Positions 12,699 through 25,001 of a stretch of 64,000 nt of DNA are shown piece after piece (the first letter of the stretch is position 1; each line of letters opens with the position of its first letter). The notes beneath the pieces were generated by a model. It was given only the letters and a program-made list of their open reading frames with translations, was not told the DNA's origin and ran no database searches. The stretch spans positions 61,644,182 through 61,708,181 of the forward strand of contig NC_086283.1 of the NCBI RefSeq assembly GCF_021018805.1. Direction: 5' to 3'. A program made the translations under genes and the position numbers. The stretch is from Prinia subflava (taxonomy: Eukaryota; Chordata; Aves; Passeriformes; Cisticolidae).

Positions 12699-12724
12699 GA
12701 AGACACACAGATCTGTGTGTCTTC
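12699..12724. repeat. 26-bp perfect palindrome
   Basis: The 13-base half GAAGACACACAGA is followed directly by its exact reverse complement with no spacer. The flanking bases break the symmetry. The centre is AGATCT. A spacerless palindrome of this length is uncommon by chance. Confidence 0.95.
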
Positions 12725-15251
12725 TTTAGGGAAAAGTCTGCACCACAAAGAATAAAAATCTATTTTTTTCTAGCTCTAGGTGTAGTGTTCCTGTTGTGAC
12801 TCCATAAATTTTAGAAAAGGACGTGCTACACTTAAAACCAGATAGGAACCTGAAACCAAAAGCTAGGATGAGTTGTGAGAATTACTTTTGGGTTCTACCA
12901 AGTGAAATATGAAAAGAATTTTCCATGTTATAAATTGTTGCAATAGAAACAATGTCAGCCGGAGTTTTTGTAGTGAATATATATTTATGCTTTCTCCTTA
13001 CAGCAAAGGATAAAATTCATTCAAGTACTCTTGCTGCAAGTTTGCATTTAAACTGCAAGCACCTTTTTAAATGAAATCTCCCATTTATTTCAACCATAAT
13101 GTTAAACCAGAGTAAATTCTTCAGTGTTAGACCCTCAAAAAAAAAAAAAAAAGGACAAGTGAATGACACTGTGACTTCATCCATGTTTTATGAAATACAG
13201 CAAGTTCTGCAATTTTTTATTGGAATATGTTCTGAATTTGAAGATAGCAAATCTTTACGAAGCCTAAAAGAGGTAAAAAAAATTTCCAGTGTTCTATCTG
13301 CAGTATTGACTATGATATATAATTTTCAGCAATGATTGTGTCATCTGGTTGTCTTTGGTTGCCCATTTGAGCTCTAAGCATAGGTAGTTGTATGGAATTC
13401 TGCAGTTTTTTCATTAAGTACTAGAAAATTTTGAGGAAACTTTGTGTGGATTAACTTCTTTGTCACATAGTATAGTTCTTTCTCTTTGAGAGGAGCATCT
13501 CTGTGTTATTTTCTGACACACTTAGCTTTGTGTGTGGCTCATGTTGCCAAAAGTAATGGCAAGGCAAGAAAAAAAAATCTTTCCTTATTTACCGAGACCA
13601 AAAGGCAGCTCTTCAACCCTTTTCCTTGTTCTCTCCCGTCAGTCTGTGAAGGGAAGGAGGCGTTGCACCTTTTGTTGACTTATGCAAAGGAAGAGGAAAA
13701 TGGGAAGGTGAACCAGAGTAAATAAGATAAGGAAGAGTTTTCAGTTGGGAGTAGGTGGAACATGATCTGTCTCTTAGCTGTTTTTTCTCTCTTGTGTGCA
13801 GTTGCTTTACTGAAGGGATTTATTGGTTTATTTTATTCCCTAACAGAACAAACGGACATAACATTTAAGTAGCAACTAAGACACTGATATGTAAGCCACA
13901 ATGAAGATAAGACCACATGTGAAAGATTACGTTTGAGGACAACCTGTGAAAGAAAAATCTCAGGCTATAGTGTAATAAACTCGTTTTTCCCCAATACAGT
14001 CTCTGATATAGATATTATTTTGTGTACTTCACAAAAAGTTGTGAAAAGCACAAGTATATACTGCTAAGTCAGTCTGCTTGCCATTAGTATTTCTGTGCTT
14101 TTTTCCTCTTCTTTTTCAATTTCAGGCTTTTCTCTTCTTCCTGAAGTTACTTGCATGTTGAGTGACTTGCATTAAGGGTACTACTTATTTGTAAAGTGAA
14201 TTCCAAGCAATGTGATACATAGTTCTGAGAAAGACTAATATGCTTCAGTACAAGTAATGTAAAGAACATGGAGGTAGGTTTATTTTCTTGGCATAATTTT
14301 TCTCTATTTAAAGACGAATGATAGACTTTTTGAAGGAACAGAGCAAATAATGTACATTGCAGGCTCTTATGGAGAGACTGCTGCTATGTATAAACACTGT
14401 AGAATTGAAAAAAAATTAGAGACCAGTTGCCCTTTCATAGCAGTGGCTATGGGAATTGAAGTGTTCAGAATCTTGAAGCTAAGTTTTGAGTTTCTAGAGA
14501 CTGATTTGAAATAAAAGCAAAACTTTCAAAAAGGCAAATGAGGGCTCCATAAGCAGTGACCTTTCATGATAGTCTGTTAATGCTGCCTCTGGATACAATC
14601 TCAATCAACTTATGTCAGGATTAGAATGGATGCCTTGCTCCTGCTGGTTGATATTTTATGTTTATGGTTCTGTTAGTTAAAATACAAAGTCCACAAGTCT
14701 AAGCAAATCTTTCAGCTGTCATCAATAAGTTTGTTACAAGATACAGACAGGCTTTTTCTTACTTACAATATGATGTAGTGCCTACCTGTCTATATTTATT
14801 GGTGAGATAGTCTGGCTAATAACAGGGGTTGATGATCAGTTGGTTAAAATGGTTGTTAGTCAGCTCACCTGTTGCTTTGACTTTGATGCTCTGAAGATGG
14901 CTTGATCTGGTAGTGAGGTGTTATATTGGGAAAACAAAATTTAAATACAATACTGGGAGGTGCTTTTTTAAATATTTATTTATATATAAATATATTTATA
15001 TGGTTGTTTTTCGAATTATCAATTTTGGAGGCTCCTCAGAAAGCAATATAAATGGAGTAAGCCCCAAAAGAATTTTTAATGGATTGCTTGTGGCCAACAT
15101 CTTGAAGATATTTCTAGGTTACCCTAATATTTACAATATTAGATGTATCTTACAATTAGGTGATCACTCATAGAAAAATGCCTGATCACTCATAGAAAGA
15201 CAATAAAGCAAGAAATATGAAAGACATGTTTTGCTTCATTGAAAAATTCTT
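12725..15251. other. AT-rich sequence, minor repeats only
   Basis: No exon or known element is recognised. A 17-A run lies at 13137-13153. A 16-base direct repeat (TGATCACTCATAGAAA) occurs at 15161-15176 and 15183-15198. Confidence 0.4.
15161..15198 (+). repeat. 16-bp direct repeat, 22-bp period
   Basis: TGATCACTCATAGAAA occurs at 15161-15176 and again at 15183-15198, with six bases between. It is likely a local duplication. Confidence 0.9.
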
Positions 15252-15282
15252 AGAATAACTTTTATTTAACATAAGTTATTCT
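15252..15282. repeat. inverted repeat, 10-bp arms
   Basis: AGAATAACTT at 15252-15261 and its exact reverse complement AAGTTATTCT at 15273-15282 flank an 11-base AT-rich spacer. Confidence 0.85.
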
Positions 15283-16836
15283 TGTTAAGGTTATCACTTA
15301 CTTGTTGACATTCAGAATAAAACATCCTTCAAAAGTAGCTCAGTAGAAGTGAATGCTTATTTGTATTCCAGAGAGCAGCAAATTCATACCCACTACCAGA
15401 TTCTACCCACAAGGCTGCGTGTTCTGTAACCCTGTTAGTTCCCCACTAACACATTTTGTGTTCTGTGATAAAAGTTGCATCTGCACCGCAGGCAGAGTTA
15501 GGGTGGAGGAGGTGGAGGAGCCTAAATAGTGCTATTCCCAGCTGCTGTCAGGCATCACAGGAGCTGCCAGCCTCTCCCCAGGCACGAGTGCACCCACGGG
15601 CATTGTGGCACGAGAAGGAACCCCAATAACCCAGGCAAGGGAATGAACTTGTGTCTCAGTCTCCCTAGGCTCTCCTAAGGTTGCTGCAGGCACATGTCAA
15701 GGGGACACCCATTCCAGGACAATCACCAGTGGTAACATTTCCAGGTGACATCCCGAGTGTCACTGCCAGGGTCAGGGACAGGATTGTGTTGTGAGATACA
15801 GGGGAAGACCATTTCGGAATTGCACAAGAATGATTATAGGACAATTTCGTTCCCCAAAGCAGGGAACAGAGAGGTTTCTCTATTGTCTGTGGAGGAAGAA
15901 ACATGGGAAAACAGAAAGAAGAAAGGGTTCAAAAGTTCAGGCTGTGTGTGGACAGCATGTACCAGTGTTTATATGTATATACACATATCTGCTTATGTTC
16001 ACTTCTGCAGATCTCCATCCTCCTCAACAAGAGAGAGAAGTAGGATGAGGCTACTTATGTCTTTTGTCTTCATGGAAGTATTACATGTGCCAGCTTGTGC
16101 TGAATTGTCTGGTCAGCAATGTATACCTGTGCATATGAGGTATAAACAGGTATTTGTGTGCATGTGTCCATTGGTAAGTGCATGGTCAGGCTGCTACCAG
16201 CTGGACCTGTGGTCAAGGCTGAGTTAGCCTCATCTCTGTTGGGCTGCTGGATTTGGCCTCCTCCTGCTGCCATATTCTAATATCACTGAAGAAAACAGCT
16301 GAGACAAAATTGAAGGGTTTTCCCTTTGCCAAATAGCATACTTCTGTATTTGAAGTGTAAAGAGCTGATGTCTACCTCCAATAGTAGGAAATAACTTGGT
16401 GAACCTCTATAGTCAAAGAAGACTTTTTTATGCATCTGGGACAGATTATACATCAGGTTTCATAAATAAGAAGTATCATCAGAAATATTCATACTGTAAA
16501 AATTTTTATTAATTGTGGGAGTCATTGTGCTTTACTGACACTCCATTTACATCCCAAATTTTGTCTTACATAATTTTAATAATAGATAATGTTAGGAACA
16601 AAAATTTGCCTCTCTCATAGTTTCACCAATAGCAATAACTCCACTATAGGCAGTTTCGAAATATTTTTCCATTTGCCATGTGTTCCCAAGCACCCAGATC
16701 TCTGTTACAAGTGCAAGACTCAGTGACTCAGCACCAGGTTCCAGGCATCTGAGTCTCTGAAAAGCAAATACTGTTTCGGAATTTAAAGCTTTATTTTCAG
16801 AACTTTTTTCACACACCTTTTCTGACTACATTATGC
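15283..16836. other. sequence with a GC-raised patch, unclassified
   Basis: Most of this stretch is ordinary, but about 15485-15790 is clearly richer in G and C and reads like an old repeat or LTR remnant that I cannot name. Overlapping open frames of 160 codons (plus, from 15745) and fewer are present, but they lack any recognisable domain. I see no splice or promoter architecture that would make an exon. Confidence 0.3.
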
Positions 16837-17327
16837 TGTGGTTTAACCCCAGTGAGTCCCACATGCTCAGTGGAATGAGGGAGAATATCAGAAAGGTAAA
16901 AGTCCAAAACACCCTTGGCTGGCATAAAGGCAGTTTCACAGGTAAAGGAAAACTAAAACACAAGGAAAATGAATCTAAGAAATAATTTCACTGCTTCCCA
17001 GGAGCAGGCAGGTGCATTACACCAAACGATTCCTTGAGAAGACAAACATTATTACCACTCCAAACATACTCCCTCCTTCTTTCCCCAGGTTCCTGTGGGA
17101 AGCATGACCCATGTATGGGATATCTCTTGGGCCAGTTGAGGTCAGCTGTCTTGCCTCTAACTCCTATCAACTTCTTGTTGGTGCAGTGGGATGAGGAGTA
17201 ACGAAGGCCTTGGTTCTGTGTAATCAATCCCTGTGTTATCAATCTTGTTTCCAGCACAAATCCAAAGCACAGGCCCACAATAGCCACTGTGAGGAAAACT
17301 AACTCTAACCTAGCCAAAGTCAGTACA
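16837..17327 (-). mobile_element. solo LTR of an avian endogenous retrovirus, antisense
   Basis: Read on the minus strand the element begins TGTACTGACTTTGGCTAGG, a diverged form of the common avian LTR start (TGTcCTGGTTT-GGCTGGG). It continues with the agagttagttttcctcaca and gtgctttggatttgtgctgg lines. On the plus strand it opens with tgtggtttaacccc, the reverse of the usual LTR 3' end. The roughly 490-bp length fits one LTR and no internal retroviral sequence adjoins it. I could not find a convincing target-site duplication. Confidence 0.85.
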
Positions 17328-17339
17328 TCACTCTAGGTC

Positions 17340-17354
17340 TTTTTTTTTTTTTTT
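17340..17354 (+). repeat. T homopolymer
   Basis: Fifteen T bases beginning 13 bases after the solo LTR. It is too short and generic to interpret. Confidence 0.85.
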
Positions 17355-20300
17355 GCCAGCTATCAGATGTTTCCTTAAAGGTTTGGCTGGAACCAAGGTT
17401 TTGTAGTGAGAGCAGTGACCTATAATAAACCAAGACCTATATACACTTTGATTTTAGCATAAAGTTATTGTTGGGCAACTTAATATTGTATTAAACTGGC
17501 AGAAATACCTATTTGTTAGCTCAAAGTGTCAAGTAAGGGTTCATATTTATTTTTAATTGATTTTTTGAAAGCTCTTCTCAAATAGTCATTCAGAAGAAAT
17601 GATAGAATATCTTTAACATTTTCTCTGAGTGGAAAAATGGGGAGGGAGGAAGCCATTTCACATTCAGCTTGCTGTCAGTGCTGCTCTTCTTTCTTCATCT
17701 GAACCTGCCACAACAGCTACTCATTCAAATATATGTTTGGAACAACATGTCTGCACAAACCTGTTTACAGACTGGGAAATAAGTAGCTTGTAAAACAGTA
17801 AAGTTAACAGGCATTAAATGGATGACTGGCTTTTATGTAGCAAAAGGTGCTAATAGAATTAATTGTTTTCTCCTATTTTTGTAAAGTGTCTGTAATTTTT
17901 TTTTAATTAAAATTATTAGGAAAGGCAAATCAAACAAACAAATTCGTGTATCTTCTCAGCTCTTTCTAACAGTAAGCATTTTCTAGTTCAGGAATACAAG
18001 TAGAAACCTTGAAAAGCTACTTTCATTTTGTGCATGTTTGACAGTAAAAGCTTTAAAATTGAAATTTATTATCTAAAAGGCAGGAAAGCAAAGAAAAATA
18101 TTATCTTTTTCTGCCAAGAAATAAGTGCAGTGGTCTCCAGTGAGGTAGAACTTGATGTGAAAAATCCAGGAAGAGGAGAGAATAGTATGTATCTGTATTT
18201 GGTTTTATCAAATCAGATGATGCACAACATAGCTTGTTGAATAATTCTGTGGGTCTTTAGCACAGGAGGGGAAAACAACAACAAAAAATGTTGATTTTTA
18301 AATTTTATTTAATTCAAAATTACAAAAATTCTGAAATTTTTGAAGTATTTCTGATTTTAATTTAATATGTAAAAAAATACACTTATTAGCATATACTTGT
18401 CTACCTCTTGAAAATTTTTGTCAAAGAGAATAGAAAAATGGAGATAGGAAAACCTGAAGTAAATCAAGATGAAGTTTAAATTAGGTAGGTGAAATAACAG
18501 ATTAAAGTTATGGATACTGTATATACCCATAGAGTACAGTTTGTGTGTGAGAAGATCTGAAGGTACATTTGTCCTTCAACGCTTTAAATTACTTTTTTTG
18601 ACGTTTCAGAGTGTGGAAGGTGGTTTTTTTCAGAAAGAATACTCCAGTTGGCACACGCCCTGTTTATTTGTGTAACATCATTGCTTTTCTAACTGAGTAA
18701 CTTTTAGGGTGGGTTTGTTGGTTTTTGTTTTTTTTTTCTCTCTCTCTTCAGTTTGCTCTTTACAAGCTGGCAGAGGTTTGAGTCAATCACTGTTTTGGAT
18801 GACTGATAAAGATCACTCTAAAATTTCCCCCATTTGGCCTGCCCCCAGTTTTAAGTGGTTGCGAACAAAAACTAAACCACTCTTTTATTTGAGTTAAATG
18901 AAATTGTTTAAATCTTTTCAATAGAGAAAGAAAGCATAAAGTGAAGAAAAAACCCTAATCATAAATAGGTGTTTATTTGCCTCTCCATCTTTGCATGGTG
19001 TCCTTGAAGGTAGTTCTTACATCCGGTCTTCATTTTAGTAAAATCAGTTATTCTTTCCTGAGGCTCAAAAACCTCTGTACTCTACTATGTTCCTTGTACA
19101 GAACTTTGTTTTTCCTCCTTTGAGGTAGGGCTGTCTCTTCCAGCATGAGTTGCAGCCACTGGAGCTGCACTCTCTCTTGCCTGCAGTGTGCAGAGGGTTT
19201 TGTGATCCTTGTTTCCAAATCCAGTCGAGTTGCTCACCATACCTGCCTTAAGTCTACTCTCTTCATGCCATTTGCCCTCTCTAGTGATTGTAAGGAAACA
19301 CAACAATATTTTGTTTTTGTTTAAGGAAACACTCTTGGCGAGTAAGACACTTACTAAAAAAGTGAACTTTCATTTTAAGGCACTTAATTTTATTTGAGAT
19401 TTATTGCTCCAACTTCTCATATTTTTTGTTGGGTTGCTGGTGCATCTCAGCCTTGTAAGATGAGAACATTTTACTGAGTGACACTATGGATAGAAATGTA
19501 AATGCTGAACAGATGCATCTCAACTAATTTTTAAGGTACTTGACCAGTAACTTCTCTATAATTTCGTGCTACTGTTTTTATTACTGCCTATTCCTAGGTT
19601 CTTTTGGATATTTCCTGACCAGTATCCAGCTTTGCTAACATCGAGGTTTATCCAACATTTCCCATTCTGGTTTGTATAATTTACAATATTGTTCATAAAA
19701 CTTTACACATGTCCTGAATTTAGACTAGACCCTTTGTGCCCAAGTTAAACATCATTTCACCAAAGATAGCATGTTTGTTTCATTTGGTTTAGGCAATCTC
19801 ACAATTTTTTTTCTCCCCTCAGGCAAGCTTTTTTGCCACTTTCATGGGGCTGGAGTGTGGAATAGAGAGGAAAGAGAGACACAAAAGGATCTAAATTAAA
19901 TGATATCACAAAGAGTATTTCCTTTAAGAAAACACTTAGCTTTGACATGATAAATACTGAGTTTCAGCAGCAGATCTAAGCAAATGGTTCTTCCATTATA
20001 ACCAAGGAAAATGAAAATTACTAATTCATTGCTTCAATAATTTTTCTCTAGATCATCCAGATTTAAATAGAGATATCTTTATGTGTAAGATATCAGGATG
20101 TTGGGGTTTTTTTGCTGTATTTGAGTATCTGCTACTTTGACAAGTATGATAGAGCAAAAGTCATACATCTCTGTAAATAATGAGTGACAATGCAATTTTT
20201 AGATAGTATTATATACTTGCTTTATATAAAAGTATTCCCAAGATCCAATTAAATTATGTTAAATTATTCATCGTAATTATGTTTCATTTCAGAACCTACA

Positions 20301-21760
20301 GTTACAGGAGTTAATACTTATTAAGTTTCATTTATAAAATTTAGTAAAGATCTCAGCAGTTGTGACATAACCATGCAACCTCTCTACATACATTCCAGTG
20401 CTAAGAACAAATGTTAATCCTCAGAGACAGGAAACTGCTCAGCAGTGGCTACAGATATTGATTGTTTACAACTGTAAAATGCTTATGGAGTCTTATGCTG
20501 TGACAAGTAGAGTATCAAATTCTCTCTGTAACATTTAAATAACTCTAATTTTTTTTTTTGACAGTGCAAAGATGTCCCTAATTACTGTTTGCAGAACCAT
20601 TTTCTGTCTAGAAGTCTGAAATTTATCTGCAATGAGATCTTTCTTCCTCAGATTTTCAGAAAGGAAATGTCATAAAATTAGTTATGGGCAATATCTGAAG
20701 TTATCTGTGAAGAAGTATCTGGTTTTACCTAAGGAAATCAGTGAGACTGGAACGTGAGTTATCTGTTGTGTGGAAAAAAGCTGAGGACTTCAGGCAGACT
20801 CATGTATTGCAAACTGCAAAATATTGTAACCACATTTCACTACATTTTAAATATGATTATGTTAATAATTAGCTCTACCAGTACTCTGCATTTCATTTGA
20901 GAGCAACAATAATACAGCTGTGGATCTTGAACAAAATTTGACTACAGTAGCTTCAATCTATTCAAATATAGCCAGAAATGCAGTGCTGCTAAAGATAATA
21001 ATGTAACTTCATTTCCAGGAGCTCTTTTCTCAATAAAATGTAACACATGGATTACACTACTCTGTTACAATGAAATATCTGAAATGAATTAATAGGCTTT
21101 AAATATGTGGGAGACTTGAGGAAAGAATAAAATAGGTATAATATGGGCTCTGGGGCAATTAACTGAACCATACATGATATTCCTACGTGTCTTATAAATA
21201 GTGGGAAGCAGCAAGGGAATAGAATGGAGCTAGCACGACCTCCTTAGCTATCTTGCATCTCCTCTAACCACTCTCATCAAACAGCTATGGCCACCCAGTG
21301 TAGCTGAGGGAAAATCTACTGCCTCAGCATCATTTGCCTGGTGTCTTGCCCTATGCTCCTACATCAGTGTCAAAACAAAGGTGATTACAGTTTCTGTACT
21401 GCGATGGTCCTAATTTATTGATACATTGATGCTTATGGCTCTTCAGCTGCAGGACTCACTGTATAAGATCATTTAAACTGGTCTAAGAATTTTAGTAGTT
21501 CAACGTTTTACTGGCAGGACTAATGTACTGCAACTGACATAAACCCAGTATCAATTCAGTTATGTGTTTTGACTTAGAAGTACTAATACGACCAGGGAAT
21601 TGGTGTTTAATGAATTGCAGAAGGTATCATTCCTGTTTCCATGTAGCAGTCATGAGGTCTGATAAAATCAGCAGTGTTAGGATTATCAAATTTAGCCTGA
21701 GTGTTCATGTAGTTTAAGAAATATGCCTGAACAGCTGAAGTTATAACTGAAGCATATATA
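17355..21760. other. AT-rich sequence, no feature seen
   Basis: About 4.4 kb with no recognisable exon, mobile element or array. All open frames are below 75 codons. Confidence 0.45.
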
Positions 21761-21830
21761 CTTTTATATACTTTTATATACTTTTATATACTTTTATATA
21801 CTTTTATATACTTTTATATACTTTTATATA
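21761..21830 (+). repeat. 10-bp minisatellite, seven copies of CTTTTATATA
   Basis: Seven identical, perfectly phased copies of CTTTTATATA. They are preceded by a partial TATATA and followed by degenerate TATA-rich sequence to about 21855. The unit equals about one helical turn, so T-tracts and TpA steps are phased. Perfect identity suggests recent expansion and likely length polymorphism. It is not CRISPR-like, because there are no spacers. Confidence 0.97.
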
Positions 21831-21899
21831 TAGTTATATAATTATTTTATAATTTTTCTATCCATAGAAAAAGTATGAAAAATTCGGAAAAGGGCTAGA

Positions 21900-22100
21900 G
21901 AACCTGGAGCTAATGAAAAACTTCTCTCCTACTGGGACAGGTGGGGACCATAACAGGGGCCCAGGACAATGGTGTCATCTCTACCTTGGAGAGTTTCCTG
22001 CCCTGCAGGATGGAGCCCTGAGCAGTCTGAGCTAACTCCACAGCTGAGCCTCCTCTGGCCAAGAGACTGAGCTGGCCTGTAGAGGTCCTTGGTTCTGGAA
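21900..22100 (+). mobile_element. CR1 LINE fragment, old 3' region
   Basis: Sense-oriented and strongly diverged. Recognisable blocks in the CR1 order are taatgaaaaacttctctcc, accttggagagtttcctg, ggagccctgagcagtctgag and ctgtagaggtcctt near the end. Several indels are present and no frame survives. Confidence 0.7.
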
Positions 22101-22311
22101 CTCAGTGTTGAAAGACACCTTGTGTTTAGACATGTCCAAGCACTGCTAACTGAGAGGCCAGTGGAGGTGAAAAGTCCCTCGAGAGCACTAGCTTAGCTGT
22201 AGGGAAAACTGGTTTACATCTTTATGCTTGATTACTGACTTCCATAAACCACCTTTTTCAGGGCTGTTGCAATCTTTTCAACTTAGTTATTTAAAGACAT
22301 CAGTTATGGAC

Positions 22312-22356
<45 letters not shown>

Positions 22357-23373
22357 ACATTTTTCAGCTGTTTTTGTTGCTTCTCCTCAATTTTCATGCT
22401 AGTAAAAACTTCTACCTTCTATTGTGTTTTCCCATACAAATTTCCAAAACTAAGCCTATTGTCACAGTTTCCAGTAGCTTCTAGTTCCTTTCTTAGGATC
22501 TTTTCTCAAAGTTTGGAGTCCCCAGCCCCTTTCATATTTGATCCACAGTTCCAATTTGATATGTATGTCTTATATTTTGTTGTTTGAAATAGACTGAAAT
22601 GAGATCTACTGTTTTCATCACTTCTGCTTTGCGGATTCCCTCATGCTTTTGAATAGTTTTCTCCCTTTCACATGCTGTTGTGTGCTCTCCGTGGCAGCCA
22701 GTGAAAGCAGAGGTGACTAGCTAGCTCCTTATAGAAACAGGTTATCTAGGAGAACTCACTGAATTAATGCACTGTTTGGAGATTGTAGCTGTAGCATATA
22801 AAAGGATTTGCATGTTGGTCTTACCCTTTATATACATTTCCAGCAAAGTAATTTTGTAGAATGAAGTTATTTGAGACTGCCAGAGTTCATGTACGTCTTA
22901 AAGTCAGACAAATATACAATTATTTTTCAGATATGTCCATGCATTTTTTGTGACAAAGAAATCTTCTAATGAGAAAAAAGCAAAGCTTTTTTTAAAGATG
23001 AGTTCTTAAATTAAAGCTGTTTGATGTAGCTACAAATGGCAGTGTTCTTTTACCAAAGAAACTCTATTTTGCTTTGATTTTTTTCTTGCTATTTGTTTTC
23101 TTTTGCTTTGGTATTGCTCTACACATATGACCTGCAATACAAACAGAAAATAAAATTTCTAGAAAATGTTACTATGTTTTCCTTATATTTTCTACTTCTA
23201 GAATGTCACATTTAAATTGTAAAGAATTTCTAGTGTTGCTGAAGTAGTGCTCAGGTGTCAGTGCTACACATGTGTGATTCCAGGACACAGTTCCTTAGTC
23301 CCAGTCTGCCTTTGGGATATGGTATTAAAATACTTCCCCTGCATTTAAGTTCTTGAACATGCTAAGAGAAGAG
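22101..23373. other. AT-rich sequence, poly(A) run only
   Basis: No exon or element is recognised. The one visible structure is the 42-A run at 22313-22354. Confidence 0.45.
22313..22354 (+). repeat. 42-base A homopolymer
   Basis: An uninterrupted run of 42 A. Upstream sequence does not look like a processed transcript that I recognise, so origin from a retrotransposed poly(A) tail is possible but not shown. The exact length is sensitive to sequencing error. Confidence 0.95.
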
Positions 23374-23628
23374 TGTTGTGGTATAGGAATAGTACTGCTC
23401 AGTTCTGTGCCCACACTGAGTTCTCCCTCACCGTTCCTACACCTTCCTGCTGTAGAAGGATCGAGTTGAGAATTGGAGGCACAAAACACAAATATCACAA
23501 GTTGAGATAAGAACAATTTACTGGAAGCAGCAGTGTGAGAAGAAAATTAACAGAAACAGCAAAAATATTAATAACAAAAGCATATGAAACTATACAAAAT
23601 AGAAAAAAATCAGTAACAGCAGCAACAG

Positions 23629-25001
23629 TGTCGTGGTTGCAGGGGGAGATGAATTTTTCCAGGGGGATGTGGGCAGGCCAGTCAGTGATCAGCTTTTCTG
23701 CTGGCACCTGGATTGGTCACTCAGAGGTTTGGACACGCCTCTGAGGACACAAAGAGTTAAAAGCAGGACTCCAGGGGGGTTTGGCCTCTTTTGGATTCTG
23801 GTTTAAGCGGAAAGACAGCTCAGGCCTGCTTCCCCCGCCCAGCCACGAAGCTAAGTAAGAGAGAAGAAACACGTGGTCGGGCTCAGGTAAGCCGGAGCCC
23901 CGGGGGGAGAAGAGAGTGGACAGGACTGGAACTGAGCTGCCCCGTCCAGGATGGAGGGGTGGAAAACTGTGGAAGTGCCTTCTGTGTGTGCTCACCCCCC
24001 TCCACCCCCAAACTCCGGGAGAAGGTGCCCAGCCAGGTGGGATTTGCCCAGCCTGGGAGTGCCTGAGCCTGCAGCCCTGCTGGGAGGTAAAAACTGTTAA
24101 CTCTTGCTTGGCAGAAAGAAACTTTTCTTAGACATTGATTCTCATGACTGGTGGTTTTGGAGGAGAGAGGGAAGCAGCCTGGGACCGAGATGATAAAGCA
24201 CGATTGGAAGGAACCCGATGGGCAAAGAATGAGAGGAGTAGCTTTCTGAGCTGGACTTTTCTTGCATAATGTCAGCCATGGACTGAACTTAAGGCTCTTT
24301 TGAACATAAACTGCATTTTTGGGTGGATACAGCTGCCCTTGCTTTTGCTACAGTGACTAGCACTTGAAGAGTTGGAGCGAGCAGAGAAGAGAGGGGGAGG
24401 GTGAGGTGGTGCCCTCTGCCCTCAGGGCAGACCTGCTCCTGGAACCCCGGCCCCTGGGTGAAAAGGGGAGAGCCCGGCATGCAAGTATCCTTAAAAGAGC
24501 CCTGTATGCAGCTTTAGACTATGGACAGCGGTGAGAGCGCTGGACATAGGAAAAAGAGAGTGTCACCCTGGCAGACTTCTCCAGGCAGTGCCAGGGGTGA
24601 CATGGAAACACATAAGGGGTGGACCCGTGTTTTCTGAGGAACAGTCTGTGGTGCGAGAGAGAATCCTCTCTCCCTTGCTAAATTGAAGATTGTTTTGGTT
24701 TTTTTTTTTTGAGTGGTGATTGTTTGATCTAAAACCCAAAGGTTTGGTCTGTGAAGAGTAATGTGTAGGGGGTAGAAACTGGGAGAAGAAATGTTCTAAG
24801 AAGTTTTTATTTCTGTCTCTGTGTGTGTTTAAGAGTTTTCTGTCTCTGTTCTTATGTAATGTAATAAAGTTTTGGTGTTTTTTTTGTTTTCAAGATTTAA
24901 GCCTGCTCTGCTCTGTTCCTGATCACATCCCACAGTAGTTGTTAGGGAAAAAACATATATTCATGGGTGCATTAACATCTGGCCAGTGCCAACCCATGAC
25001 A
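23629..25001 (+). mobile_element. 1.37-kb solo LTR with intact 5-bp target duplication
   Basis: The element starts TGTCGTGGTTGC and ends CCCATGACA, with TG...CA termini. It is flanked by identical AACAG at 23624-23628 and 25002-25006. A 5-bp duplication fits ERVL-like (class III) elements, which is an inference. Inside are a GC- and CpG-richer first half, a TTAAAAG TATA-like stretch near 23756 and an AATAAAG polyadenylation signal near the 3' end. There is no gag, pol or env sequence, so it is a solo LTR left by LTR-LTR recombination. Its position within the older minus-strand LTR makes it the younger of the two. Open frames inside are short and not viral genes. Confidence 0.92.
24863..24868 (+). 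promoter_or_regulatory. LTR polyadenylation signal AATAAA
   Basis: A canonical AATAAA about 135 bp before the LTR end, followed by a GT/T-rich stretch at 24870-24890. This is the expected layout for the R/U5 side of an LTR. It supports the plus orientation of the inner LTR. Whether it is used is unknown. Confidence 0.75.

Noticed and set aside
15745..16227. 160-codon plus-strand frame
   Set aside because: No domain, no splice context and an overlapping alternative frame of similar quality; the second half runs through GT/TA-rich sequence. Not supported as a gene.
21761..21830. Regular repeat that could suggest a CRISPR array
   Set aside because: The units are directly adjacent with no spacers, and the genome is animal; it is a minisatellite.
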